Assembly (NCBI GenBank): GCA_963664665.2
Contig: CAXXMH010000004.1
Span: 992,001-1,056,000, forward strand
Direction of reading: 5' to 3'
Origin: Bin55 sp963664665
GTDB lineage: Bacteria; Pseudomonadota; Gammaproteobacteria; Pseudomonadales; Azotimanducaceae
DNA length: 64,000 nucleotides
This document shows, in pieces, positions 42,873 to 51,257 of this stretch. Position 1 is the stretch's first letter, and every line of letters starts with the position of its first letter. The notes beneath the pieces are model-generated. The model was not told where the DNA came from, did no database searches, and was given only the letters and a program-made list of their open reading frames with translations. The position numbers and the translations under genes were made by a program.

Positions 42873-44922
42873 ACTCGCGATCGACATCGGAGGTACGTTT
42901 ACCGATGTCGTGCTTGAATGTGGTGATGAGCAGTTTACGAGAAAGTTGCTCACGTCCCACGATCAACCTGCGGACGCTGTGCTGCGTGGAATCCAGGATC
43001 TAATCAGAGAGCAGGATATTCCCACCGACTCGATTTCGCTCGTTCTGCACGGCACGACTTTAGCTACTAACGCGATCATCGAACGTCGAGGCGCGCGGAC
43101 CGCGCTTCTGACGACTGAAGGTCACCGTGACGTCATCGCGATGGCGTTTGAGAATCGATTTGAGCAATACGACGTCAACATTGAGCGACCCGAGCCGCTG
43201 ATACCACGGTACTTGCGGATTCCGATCCACGAGCGCATGAGCTCAGAAGGCTTGACTTTGCGAACCTTAGACGAAGGTTCGGTGAAGACCGCGATTGAAA
43301 CCCTTCAAAACGAAGGCGTGGAGAGTGTTGCGATTGGGTTTTTGCATTCGTACAGCAACGGAGCACATGAAGAAGCGGTCGCAGAGCTGGTGGCAGCGGC
43401 GATGCCCTATGTGTCGCTTAGCTTGTCTTCACAAGTTTGCCCGGAAATTCGAGAGTATGAGCGGTTTTCGACTACGTGCGCAAACGCTTACGTCTTGCCG
43501 TTGATGTCGACTTACCTGAACGATCTTGCGGAGCGCTTGATAGGGATGGGTATTCGCTGCCCGTTTCTCGTGATGACGTCGAATGGGGGGTTGACGACCC
43601 TCGATACTGCGGTTAAGTTCCCGATTCGATTGGTTGAGTCAGGTCCTGCGGGTGGCGCGGTGCTCGCCGCATGGAAAGCGCGGCAACTAGATGTAGCCAA
43701 GGCACTGTCGTTCGATATGGGCGGAACGACGGCGAAGATCTGCATGATCGATGATGGTAAGCCGCTACGTTCGCGAGCCTTTGAAGTGGATCGCAGATAT
43801 CGATTCAAAAAAGGAAGCGGACTCCCGGTCCGCATTCCTGTGATTGAGATGGTTGAAATCGGCGCCGGCGGAGGGTCCATCGCACAAGTAGATCAACTGA
43901 AGCGCATTCGTGTCGGGCCTGAGAGTGCAGGATCGGATCCCGGTCCTGCTTGCTACGGTTTAGGTGGTGAGCTGCCTACCGTTACTGACGCAGACGCCGT
44001 GATGGGTCGACTCGAGGCTGTTCGCTTCGCAGGTGGACAAATGGCACTCGATCTTGATTCCGCTAAGACCGCAATTACGACTCACATGTTTGGTACAGAG
44101 CGCTCGGATCTCCACGAATCGGCGTTAGCGATCTCAGAAGTAGTTGATGAAAACATGGCGTCGGCTGCAAGAGGTCATGCGAGTGAGTGGGGCAAGACGG
44201 TCTCTGACCGAGTCTTGATTGCGTATGGTGGTGCAGCTCCGATTCATGCAGCGCGGCTTGTCTCAAAGTTAAACTGCGACTACGCGCTTATTCCTGTTGG
44301 CGCAGGTGTCGGGTCGGCACTCGGTTTCCTGCGTTCACCGATCGCATATGAGGTCGTACTCAGTAGGTACACACGGATGTCGCGCTACGATCGAGCTGTA
44401 GTTGAGAACGTCATCAAGACCATGCGAATCGAAGCTGATGACGTTATGTCTAGCGCCGTCGAAAAGACAGATGTGCATGTTTCTGCAACCGCTTATATGC
44501 GCTACGTAGGTCAGGGCTATGAGATCAGTGTGCCACTAAATCTGGACGATTTGTCCGTTGAGAAACTACGATCTAACTTTGAGAATGCGTACGAAACGCT
44601 TTATGGACGATTGTTACCAAAATCGGACATTGAGGTCATGAGCTGGACATTGACGCTGGCGACTGTCCCGGAGGAACCTCCGCGCTTGTCCGGCGACCTG
44701 GATGTGGATCGATACGACGGCACACATCGCGAACAGTCGGTGACCGAACTCGAGGGTGAGGAGATGGCTCGCTGTGTCGATCGTGAAAACCTGCGTCCAA
44801 GTCATCAAGTACTTGGACCAGCGCTGATTAGCGAACGACACACTACAACCCTCGTTCCATCCGGGTTCGAGCTCATCGTAAACGAAGTACATGACTTGAT
44901 CTTACGGCGTCGAGCCGCATGA
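42862..44922 (+). CDS. hyuA: Hydantoinase/oxoprolinase family subunit A
   Basis: The protein has about 686 residues starting at TTG 42862. The frame is open from an ATG at 42805, but the family N-terminus (RLAIDIGGTFTDVVLE) begins just after 42862 and the upstream codons overlap the CHY gene. It is an ASKHA-fold ATPase subunit with LHGTTLATNAIIERRGA, SGPAGGAVLAA, FDMGGTTAKICMI and VEIGAGGGSIA. With HyuB it hydrolyses cyclic amides such as 5-oxoproline, N-methylhydantoin or related compounds with ATP. The substrate is unknown. It overlaps hyuB by four bases. Confidence 0.9.
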   Translation: MKNRLAIDIGGTFTDVVLECGDEQFTRKLLTSHDQPADAVLRGIQDLIREQDIPTDSISLVLHGTTLATNAIIERRGARTALLTTEGHRDVIAMAFENRFEQYDVNIERPEPLIPRYLRIPIHERMSSEGLTLRTLDEGSVKTAIETLQNEGVESVAIGFLHSYSNGAHEEAVAELVAAAMPYVSLSLSSQVCPEIREYERFSTTCANAYVLPLMSTYLNDLAERLIGMGIRCPFLVMTSNGGLTTLDTAVKFPIRLVESGPAGGAVLAAWKARQLDVAKALSFDMGGTTAKICMIDDGKPLRSRAFEVDRRYRFKKGSGLPVRIPVIEMVEIGAGGGSIAQVDQLKRIRVGPESAGSDPGPACYGLGGELPTVTDADAVMGRLEAVRFAGGQMALDLDSAKTAITTHMFGTERSDLHESALAISEVVDENMASAARGHASEWGKTVSDRVLIAYGGAAPIHAARLVSKLNCDYALIPVGAGVGSALGFLRSPIAYEVVLSRYTRMSRYDRAVVENVIKTMRIEADDVMSSAVEKTDVHVSATAYMRYVGQGYEISVPLNLDDLSVEKLRSNFENAYETLYGRLLPKSDIEVMSWTLTLATVPEEPPRLSGDLDVDRYDGTHREQSVTELEGEEMARCVDRENLRPSHQVLGPALISERHTTTLVPSGFELIVNEVHDLILRRRAA

Positions 44923-46574
44923 GCGCACTCTCGGATTTACGACGACAGTTGATTTGGGACAGATTACTCGCTGTCGTTGAGGAACAGGCTCAAACGCTTA
45001 TGCGTACGGCATTCTCGACGGTGGTAAGAGAGGCAGGAGACTTATCTGCGGGCGTGTTCGACACGCAAGGACGGATGATCGCACAAGCGGTGACCGGCAC
45101 CCCTGGGCACGTCAATGCGATGGCCGCTTCGGTCAGCCATTTCCTCGAACGGTTCCCTCTCAAGAGTCTTCATCCCGAGGACGTGTTGATGACTAACGAT
45201 CCGTGGCTCGCGACTGGGCATTTGAATGACTTCACGGTCGTGTCCCCAGTCTGTTTCGAGGGTAAACCAGTCGCTCTATTTGCCTCAACCAGCCACATCG
45301 CGGATGTCGGCGGCCGTGGTTTCGGGCCAGACGCCGGCGACATCTATGAGGAAGGAATCCGCATTCCAGTTATGCACTTGTTTCACGCTGGTCAGCGAAA
45401 CGAAGCGTTGATGGAGATCCTCGCGGCAAATGTGCGAGATCCTGTCGTTGCCGAAGGTGATCTGTACTCACTCGCAGCATGCAACCATCATGGCGGACGT
45501 CAGCTCGTCGACATGATGGATGAGTTTGAATTGGATTCGCTTGACGAAGTTGGTGAGGAATTGCTTCAGCTATCGCAAGCAGCGGTAGAAAAAGAAATTG
45601 AGGCCTTGCCGAACGGAACGTACCGCCAGAGTATGAGGGTGGACGGCTACGATGAATCGATTGACATCAAGTGTGCCTTAACGATCGACGCGGGGAAGAT
45701 TGACATCGATTTTGCTGGAACTTCCCCGATATCAAGACATGGCATCAATGTGCCGCTTCCGTATGCGCAAGCCTATGCGTCGTTTGGGGTGCGGTGTTTG
45801 ATCGGAAACGAGATTCCTAACAATGCAGGTTCCTTAATCCCCATCTCAGTACACGCTCCAGAAGGCTCAATCCTCAATGCTCTTCCTCCTGCGGCTGTGT
45901 CAGCGCGTCACGCGCTCGGTCAAATGCTGCCCGATGTCGTCATCGGCGCGCTTGCGCAGGTCCTTGACGATGACGTACCGGCTGAAGGCGCCTCGTGCAT
46001 CTGGAATCCCGTTTTGATGAACAGTAATGTGCGAGACGGCAACATGCCGAACGCGAATTTTGTCGTCAATCCCATTTTCAATGGCGGCACTGGCGCACGC
46101 GCGACGAAGGACGGTCTCTCAACAACAGCATTTCCGTCCGGTGTTCGTACTACACCAACCGAGATAAATGAAGTGACTTCACCATTGATATTCTGGAAGC
46201 GTGAGTTCAAGCGTGATTCAGGTGGTGCAGGTCGTTTGCGCGGCGGACTTGGTCAAAGCATCGAGATTGAGCACGCACAAGGTGCGGGCTTTGTGATTTC
46301 GAAGATGTTTGAGCGCATCACTCATCCTGCTCGCGGTCGAGACGGTGGGCAGGATGGTGCTCGCGGCCATGTCGGCATCAAAGATGGTGAGGAATTTCGT
46401 GGCAAAGGAAAGGAAGTAATTCCCGCGGGTGCGACGCTCATCATGGAGACTCCAGGCGGCGCTGGTATTGGCTCACCTCACGACCGTGATCCAGAACGCG
46501 TCGATGCGGATTTGCGCGAAGGCGTGATATCGACCGACGTCGCCAAGTCAATATATGGACATAAATCAGAATGA
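44919..46574 (+). CDS. hyuB: Hydantoinase/oxoprolinase family subunit B
   Basis: This 551-residue partner of HyuA has the family blocks RTAFSTVVREAGDLSAGVFD, GTPGHVNAMA, VLMTNDPWLATGHLNDFTVVSPVF-like, SHIADVGGRGFGPDAGDIYEEGI and GGAGRLRGGLGQSIEIE. Length is standard. The ATG overlaps the hyuA stop (ATGA). Together they form an ATP-dependent ring-opening hydrolase of the 5-oxoprolinase/N-methylhydantoinase/acetophenone carboxylase superfamily. No transporter is adjacent to suggest the substrate. Confidence 0.92.
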   Translation: MSALSDLRRQLIWDRLLAVVEEQAQTLMRTAFSTVVREAGDLSAGVFDTQGRMIAQAVTGTPGHVNAMAASVSHFLERFPLKSLHPEDVLMTNDPWLATGHLNDFTVVSPVCFEGKPVALFASTSHIADVGGRGFGPDAGDIYEEGIRIPVMHLFHAGQRNEALMEILAANVRDPVVAEGDLYSLAACNHHGGRQLVDMMDEFELDSLDEVGEELLQLSQAAVEKEIEALPNGTYRQSMRVDGYDESIDIKCALTIDAGKIDIDFAGTSPISRHGINVPLPYAQAYASFGVRCLIGNEIPNNAGSLIPISVHAPEGSILNALPPAAVSARHALGQMLPDVVIGALAQVLDDDVPAEGASCIWNPVLMNSNVRDGNMPNANFVVNPIFNGGTGARATKDGLSTTAFPSGVRTTPTEINEVTSPLIFWKREFKRDSGGAGRLRGGLGQSIEIEHAQGAGFVISKMFERITHPARGRDGGQDGARGHVGIKDGEEFRGKGKEVIPAGATLIMETPGGAGIGSPHDRDPERVDADLREGVISTDVAKSIYGHKSE

Positions 46575-46781
46575 TGGATAGCGCTTTACCATTCCCTAGC
46601 TAGCTTCTATGCGCGCACAATAGAGTAACCGAGCTTCGTCGATTCTTGCGGCAAGGCTGGATCAGGCGTCGTCTTGCGTCGGACTCTCTGCGACCTTCTG
46701 ATTGAACTATCGAGAAATCCTCGGTAGTTTTGATCTCGCGTAATAGTGACGAAGCGAAAAACTGGCTCTCGTGCACGAAGA

Positions 46782-46799
46782 ATACTATTTCGATAGAAT
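46782..46799 (+). promoter_or_regulatory. Imperfect palindrome before the AbiE operon, possible autoregulation site
   Basis: CTAT at 46785-46788 and ATAG at 46793-46796 around TTCG, extended by matching AT pairs, form an 18-bp imperfect palindrome 12 bases before the antitoxin start. AbiEi-type antitoxins repress their own operon through inverted repeats, so this is a candidate operator; no test is possible from sequence alone. Confidence 0.3.
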
Positions 46800-46810
46800 A
46801 ACGTGACGAT

Positions 46811-47632
46811 TTGCGCTACTTTGTAATAGTCATATCTGAATTTATTGCGCCTCGTGTGCGCGACATCATCGTCGACATGACCGCTCAAGGTCGGTACCAC
46901 TTCACTTCGACCGAGTTTCGCGCCGCTCTTGGTCGGTCGGCAGTGGCATCGCGCCAAGCTTTGAGCCGACTCGCGGCGAAAGGAGAGATCGCAAGTCCGG
47001 CGCGTGGATTCTATACCATTTTGCCACCCGAGTATCGGCGGCTTGGTTGCCTGCCGGCGGACCAATTCATTCCCGCACTGATGGAGCATCGCAACATTGG
47101 TTACTACGTCGGGTTACTTTCCGCTGCACAGTATTACGGTGCCGCACACCAACGTCCGCAGGAGTTCCAAGTCGTTCTCGAGCGGAATCGTCGAGCGATC
47201 GCTTGCGGCTCAGTGAAGGTAGTCTTCCTCGCGCGCAAGAACCTAAATACAGTTCCGGTGGAGCGCTTTAATAATCCGCGAGGCACGATCATGGTCTCAA
47301 GCTTGGAAGCGACAGCGTTGGACCTAGTGGGTTACATGCATCGTGCGGGCGGCGTGGACCGTGTAGCGGGCGTACTCTCGGAACTTGGAGACGACATCGA
47401 TGCGGCACGTCTCGTTGAGGCTTCAAAGTCCGCATCGATCCTCTGGGCGCAACGCTTAGGTTATCTCCTTGAGCACGTAGGAGAAGGCGACAAGGCTGTA
47501 CTTCTCAAGGAGCATGTTGCCTGCAACGCGCGCAACTTCACCAAACTCTTGCCCGGTACGAGCGCCGAACTGGCGCGTAGGTCGAAGGACTGGCGATTGT
47601 TCGTGAACGCAAGTGTTGAGATAGAAGCGTGA
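46811..47632 (+). CDS. AbiEi-family antitoxin/transcriptional repressor
   Basis: The protein has 273 residues from TTG 46811 (an ATG at 46877 is an alternative). An N-terminal winged helix (about 25-75, FTSTEFRAALGRSAVASRQALSRLAAKGEI) is followed by the AbiEi antitoxin domain with YYVGLLSAAQYYGAAHQRPQEFQVV and SSLEATALDLVGYMHRAGGVDRVAGVL. The family forms type IV toxin-antitoxin modules in phage defence, in which the antitoxin acts without binding the toxin and represses the operon. The toxin gene downstream overlaps by four bases and has a nonsense codon, so this repressor now stands without a normal partner. Confidence 0.88.
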   Translation: MRYFVIVISEFIAPRVRDIIVDMTAQGRYHFTSTEFRAALGRSAVASRQALSRLAAKGEIASPARGFYTILPPEYRRLGCLPADQFIPALMEHRNIGYYVGLLSAAQYYGAAHQRPQEFQVVLERNRRAIACGSVKVVFLARKNLNTVPVERFNNPRGTIMVSSLEATALDLVGYMHRAGGVDRVAGVLSELGDDIDAARLVEASKSASILWAQRLGYLLEHVGEGDKAVLLKEHVACNARNFTKLLPGTSAELARRSKDWRLFVNASVEIEA

Positions 47633-48450
47633 TCCCACGGGATTACATCAACGAATGGCGCCAGCAGGCTCCCTGGAACGAAGACTACCAAGTGGAACAG
47701 GACTTGGTCATCAGTAGAGCACTGGTGGAGTTGTTCTCTGATCCGTTGATCTCGGAAGCCTTAGCCTTCCGAGGCGGGACTGCGCTCTACAAGCTATATC
47801 TGACGCCGCCGGTCCGCTACTCAGAAGATATTGACCTAGTGCAGGTGAAGCCTGGCCCTGCCGGACCGCTGATGGACCGCGTGCGAAATGTGCTCGATCC
47901 ATGGCTGGGTCGAGCGCGGTGGAAGCAGTCAAAAGGCAGATTAACGTTCGGCTACCGTTTTTCGTCAGAGAGTGTACCGACAATTCGTCTTCGGTTGAAG
48001 GTCGAAATAAACACCCGCGAACATTTTTCGGCGTTAGGCTTCGCGAAACGGGCATTCAGTGTTGATTCGAGGTGGTATACCGGGACTGCAGATATTCTGA
48101 GCTTCGAACTTGATGAATTGCTTGCCACGAAACTCAGAGCTCTCTATCAGCGCCGAAAAGGGCGGGATCTGTTCGACCTTGCTATCGGGCTTGGCGATAA
48201 GCGCAGTAACGCAGGAGAAATCGTCGCGGCATTTCTTTAGTACATTGATCGAGACGGTGTTACCGTTACCCGAGCAATGTTCGAACGGAATCTTGCAAAC
48301 AAGCTGCGGAATCCTCAGTTCATAGACGACGTGAGCGCTCTTCCGAGGGCAGGCTTCGAGTGGAAGGTTGAGGAAGCAGCCGAAACAGTTTCGCAAAGGC
48401 TCATACGGCTCCTTCCCGGCGAATCCTGGAAAGGCGAAACTGAATCATGA
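47629..48450 (+). pseudogene. AbiEii-family nucleotidyltransferase toxin, interrupted by an in-frame amber codon
   Basis: The GTG start at 47629 opens a 274-codon frame ending in TGA at 48448-48450, broken only by TAG at codon 204 (48238-48240). Before it are the AbiEii motifs: FRGGTALYKLYL (nucleotidyltransferase GG(T/S)), SEDIDLVQV (metal Asp pair), DELLATKLRALYQRRKGRDLFDLAIGL. After the TAG the same frame continues with YIDRDGVTVTRAMFERNLANKLRN, the expected C-terminal region, for 69 more residues. A single-base change such as CAG to TAG would explain it. The truncated 203-residue product keeps the catalytic motifs but loses the C-terminal domain. Confidence 0.85.
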
Positions 48451-48607
48451 ACGCACGTAAGAGCGGCGCTTTAGGTACTTCCGAGATAACCTACTGTCGC
48501 TATGTTGACTAGAAGGTGAATATCGTGGATGCGCTAAAGAAGGTTCTTCTTGCAGTGTAGTTTGGTATTCACGGAGCAATGTCTCGCTTGCAATGGGAAG
48601 TCTTAGC

Positions 48608-48905
48608 TGGTGCCCGAGGCCGGAGTCGAACCGGCACGGATTAACTCCGAGGGATTTTCGTACCACTACGGCTTTCGCCGCCGAATCACTTCGTTTGTGG
48701 TCTGGACTTTCTCTTCACCCTAGTTTCCCACCGTAGGCGGAGGCCGTCAAGTCTCTACACTTCTCGCCGCAATCGGCGATTTAGCTCGGGATTGCCAGTC
48801 AATGACAAAGGTTTCCCCGAATTTGACCTCATTCACGACGACGGTTTCCCGCCGAGTGCTCAAGTTAATTAAGTCCCTTGCGTCTACCAATTTCGCCACT
48901 CGGGC
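48608..48905 (-). tRNA. tRNA-Leu (UAA) interrupted by a group I intron
   Basis: On the minus strand, exon 1 is 48905-48871 (35 nt, GCCCGAG acceptor arm and GGTAGAC D arm) and exon 2 is 48658-48608 (51 nt). Joined, they give an 86-nt class II tRNA. The acceptor GCCCGAG/CTCGGGC is followed by A73 and an encoded CCA. The anticodon stem GGGA/TCCC carries loop CTTAAAA, anticodon UAA. The variable arm is CGGA/TCCG, and the T arm contains GGTTCGACTCC. A73 and the long variable arm are leucine identity features. The intron interrupts the anticodon after U34. Confidence 0.95.
48659..48870 (-). ncRNA. Self-splicing group I intron in tRNA-Leu(UAA), 212 nt
   Basis: The intron begins after U34 of the tRNA and ends in G (48659), as group I rules require. 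All four core elements are visible on the minus strand: P (AAATTCGGGGAAACC, ending near 48810), Q (AATCCCGAGC, 48793-48784), R (GTAGAGACTTGACGG, 48758-48744) and S (AGAGAAAGTCCAGACC, 48714-48699). The P-to-Q region closely resembles the cyanobacterial and plastid trnL(UAA) intron, and the insertion site is identical. It is compact and encodes no protein. Confidence 0.93.
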
Positions 48906-48968
48906 ACATGTGGTAATTATTGCAATCGACTGGTGTTAGGAACGTTCGAGCGGTTTATTTGAATTGTG

Positions 48969-49862
48969 TCAATCCCTGATTGCAGCGTCCGGAGTGACTC
49001 GATGACGATTTACGATGTACAAGCCGACAAAAATCATCCCAATACCGAATAACACGGAATAGTGAATGGCTTCGCCGAGTATCGCGTAAATCAATAGGAG
49101 CGAAACTAACGGTGAAAGGAAAATCAGTTGGCTTAACTTCGCGACACTAGACGTCGTTGACATCGCGCGTTGCCAAAGTAAGAATGCGAATCCCATCTCG
49201 AGCCAACCAATCCACGCGCCATAACCAAGATTAGACCAAGTTAGACTTGGTAATCCAGTCGTGAAGTAGCAAAGAAGAGTTAGTAGAGGCAGCGCGACTG
49301 TAAAGCCGTACCACATAAACCACCACGAATCAAGCCGTACCGATATCGACCATATCCAATAGATCGCCCAAAGTAACGTACTGGCCAGTGCGAGCCCAAC
49401 GCCCAAAGCATCGAATCCCAGCGAACCGACGAGCTGACCCTTAGTTACAAGGAAAAGCACGCCGCAGTAGCCGATCAGAATTCCGATGACAGTGCTACGG
49501 CTCAATGGTTGACGCAGCATTGGAATTGCGAGTAATGCTGTCACGATTGCCCATGTGTAATTCAGTGGCTGAGCGACGTGTGCCGGTAGCCGGTCATATG
49601 CGGTTAACAACACAACGTAGTAGAGAAGCGGGTTCAGTAGTCCGAGCAAGAGTGCTCTTACGATGCTCGATTTTTCCTGAGGACGCGAGGGGAAAACTAC
49701 GCAGCAAACCGAAAACAGTACCCACGAGAAGCACGCGCCAATCCACAGTAATTGGATGGGTTCCATGCCGCGCAAACCCAGCTTGAAACCGACCGCGATC
49801 GTTGACCACAGCATGACCGCTGCGAGTCCCATCAGTGTTGGTTTGCTAATTGCTAACTGCAT
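48969..49862 (-). CDS. DMT-superfamily (EamA-type) transporter
   Basis: The protein has 297 residues from the ATG at 49862 (the frame extends to a TTG at 49886). Ten hydrophobic segments form two EamA repeats, for example LMGLAAVMLWSTIAVGFKLGL at the start and LGYGAWIGWLEMGFAFLLWQRAM in the second half. Such proteins export or import metabolites such as amino acids; the substrate cannot be inferred. It starts 45 kb-independent of any operon partner: the neighbours are tRNA-Leu and a divergent peroxiredoxin gene. Confidence 0.85.
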   Translation of the reverse strand: MQLAISKPTLMGLAAVMLWSTIAVGFKLGLRGMEPIQLLWIGACFSWVLFSVCCVVFPSRPQEKSSIVRALLLGLLNPLLYYVVLLTAYDRLPAHVAQPLNYTWAIVTALLAIPMLRQPLSRSTVIGILIGYCGVLFLVTKGQLVGSLGFDALGVGLALASTLLWAIYWIWSISVRLDSWWFMWYGFTVALPLLTLLCYFTTGLPSLTWSNLGYGAWIGWLEMGFAFLLWQRAMSTTSSVAKLSQLIFLSPLVSLLLIYAILGEAIHYSVLFGIGMIFVGLYIVNRHRVTPDAAIRD

Positions 49863-49997
49863 TCGGGTTTGCAAGCGCCAAATCAACTAGGTGGACAGGT
49901 AGAATCTTAGCTGCACGAATGTCCAGCGCGCGAGTGCTCAGGTGACGCACTCACATTGGCGACATTCCTAATCCGATTCAGTTCTTGAGAGGACTCT

Positions 49998-50477
49998 ATG
50001 ACCATTTCGCAAGGCGACGCATTACCTGACGTAACAGTCCAAATGATGAAAGACGGCCGCCCGGCACCAACATCGTTACGTGATTTGACGGCTGGTAAAA
50101 AAGTCGTTTTATTCGCTGTACCTGGTGCATTCACTCCGACGTGTTCACTGCAACACTTGCCTGGTTTTATCAGCAATGCGAATGAGATTAAGGCGAAAGG
50201 AGTTGACGAGATCATTTGTACGGCAGTGAATGATGCTTTCGTCATGGATGCTTGGGGCGCGTCACAGTCAGCGGATGCGATTTTGATGGTTGCGGATGGG
50301 AACGGCGACCTGGCAGAGGCTCTAGGATTAGTGATGGACGGAAGTGGATTCGGATTGGGTACGCGATCACAGCGGTACGCCATGGTGATCGACAATGGCG
50401 TCGTTACGAAACTTGCCGTCGAAGCGCCAGGTAAATTCGAAGTAAGCAGCGCCGAAGCGATTCTCGCGGATCTCTAA
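49998..50477 (+). CDS. Peroxiredoxin, Prx5 subfamily
   Basis: This 159-residue thiol peroxidase reduces hydrogen peroxide and alkyl hydroperoxides. The peroxidatic Cys49 is in VPGAFTPTCS, the Prx5 active-site motif, with the helper Arg in GLGTRSQRYAMVIDNG. The protein lacks a fused glutaredoxin, so a separate reductant (glutaredoxin/glutathione or thioredoxin) is needed. The glutathione S-transferase gene 141 bases downstream suggests glutathione-linked redox chemistry. GAGAGGA precedes the ATG. Confidence 0.92.
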   Translation: MTISQGDALPDVTVQMMKDGRPAPTSLRDLTAGKKVVLFAVPGAFTPTCSLQHLPGFISNANEIKAKGVDEIICTAVNDAFVMDAWGASQSADAILMVADGNGDLAEALGLVMDGSGFGLGTRSQRYAMVIDNGVVTKLAVEAPGKFEVSSAEAILADL

Positions 50478-50618
50478 CGCACATTCAAAGCGAAAGCTTG
50501 AGTAGGTCGACGCTCGAGCTGCGCTCCTCTATACAACGTCGCATCACACGCTAGCAATGTCTTCCCTGCGGAAGGATTGTTAGCGCGTGTCTATGCACTC
50601 ATTTGATGGAATTTAACA

Positions 50619-51233
50619 ATGGCTTTAGAGATATTCGGTTTTAGTCAAAGTAGAACCTTTCGCACGCTTTGGATGGCCGAGGAAATCAAAGCGGCTAAAG
50701 GACTGGAATTCGAACACGACAATTCGATTCCTCAACCTGGTCCGGAGCTGGATGCATTACTCAAGCTGAATCCGATGGGTCAGGTACCCGTCATACGCGT
50801 GGATGGCTTCGTTTTGAGAGAATCGATGGCGATCAATCTTTATCTCGCAAAGAAATACGACGTACTCGCGCTCAACACGGTTGAGGAAGAGGCGTTGGCG
50901 TCGCAGTGGTCTTTTTGGGTTATGACGTCAGTTGAAACGCACACGCTCGACGCCCTCAAGTACAAACTTGGTGCGATGGGTGTCGAACAAGACGACTCGA
51001 AGGTCGAAGCCGAGATGGAGACGCTGGATCGGCCACTTAAAGTTCTCGAGAATCATCTAAGTAGGCAGTCTTACTTGGTAGGGGAGTCGTTCAGCGTCGC
51101 AGACCTGAACGTGGCATCAGTTCTCGCGTGGTTGCGAATGGCGCAAATCCCCACTACCAAATATGCGGCGATAAGCGAGTGGCTGGATCGCTGCAGCGAG
51201 CGTCCAGCGGTTACGGCTGCCCGTCAACACTGA
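50619..51233 (+). CDS. Glutathione S-transferase family protein
   Basis: This is a 204-residue GST with an N-terminal thioredoxin-like domain (about 1-80: IFGFSQSRTFRTLWMAEE, LNPMGQVPVIRVDGFVLRESMAINLYLAKKY, with the cis-Pro and the ES glutathione-contact motif) and an alpha-helical C-terminal domain ending in the N-capping motif YLVGESFSVADL. Its class and substrate are uncertain. It lies after the peroxiredoxin gene, apparently with its own promoter. Confidence 0.9.
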   Translation: MALEIFGFSQSRTFRTLWMAEEIKAAKGLEFEHDNSIPQPGPELDALLKLNPMGQVPVIRVDGFVLRESMAINLYLAKKYDVLALNTVEEEALASQWSFWVMTSVETHTLDALKYKLGAMGVEQDDSKVEAEMETLDRPLKVLENHLSRQSYLVGESFSVADLNVASVLAWLRMAQIPTTKYAAISEWLDRCSERPAVTAARQH

Positions 51234-51257
51234 ACGAACAGCCGTTAGCTCGGAAGG

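Noticed and set aside
46607..47089. 160-codon minus-strand open frame
   Set aside because: It overlaps the AbiEi gene in antisense, and its sequence is Arg/Cys/His-rich without domain features.
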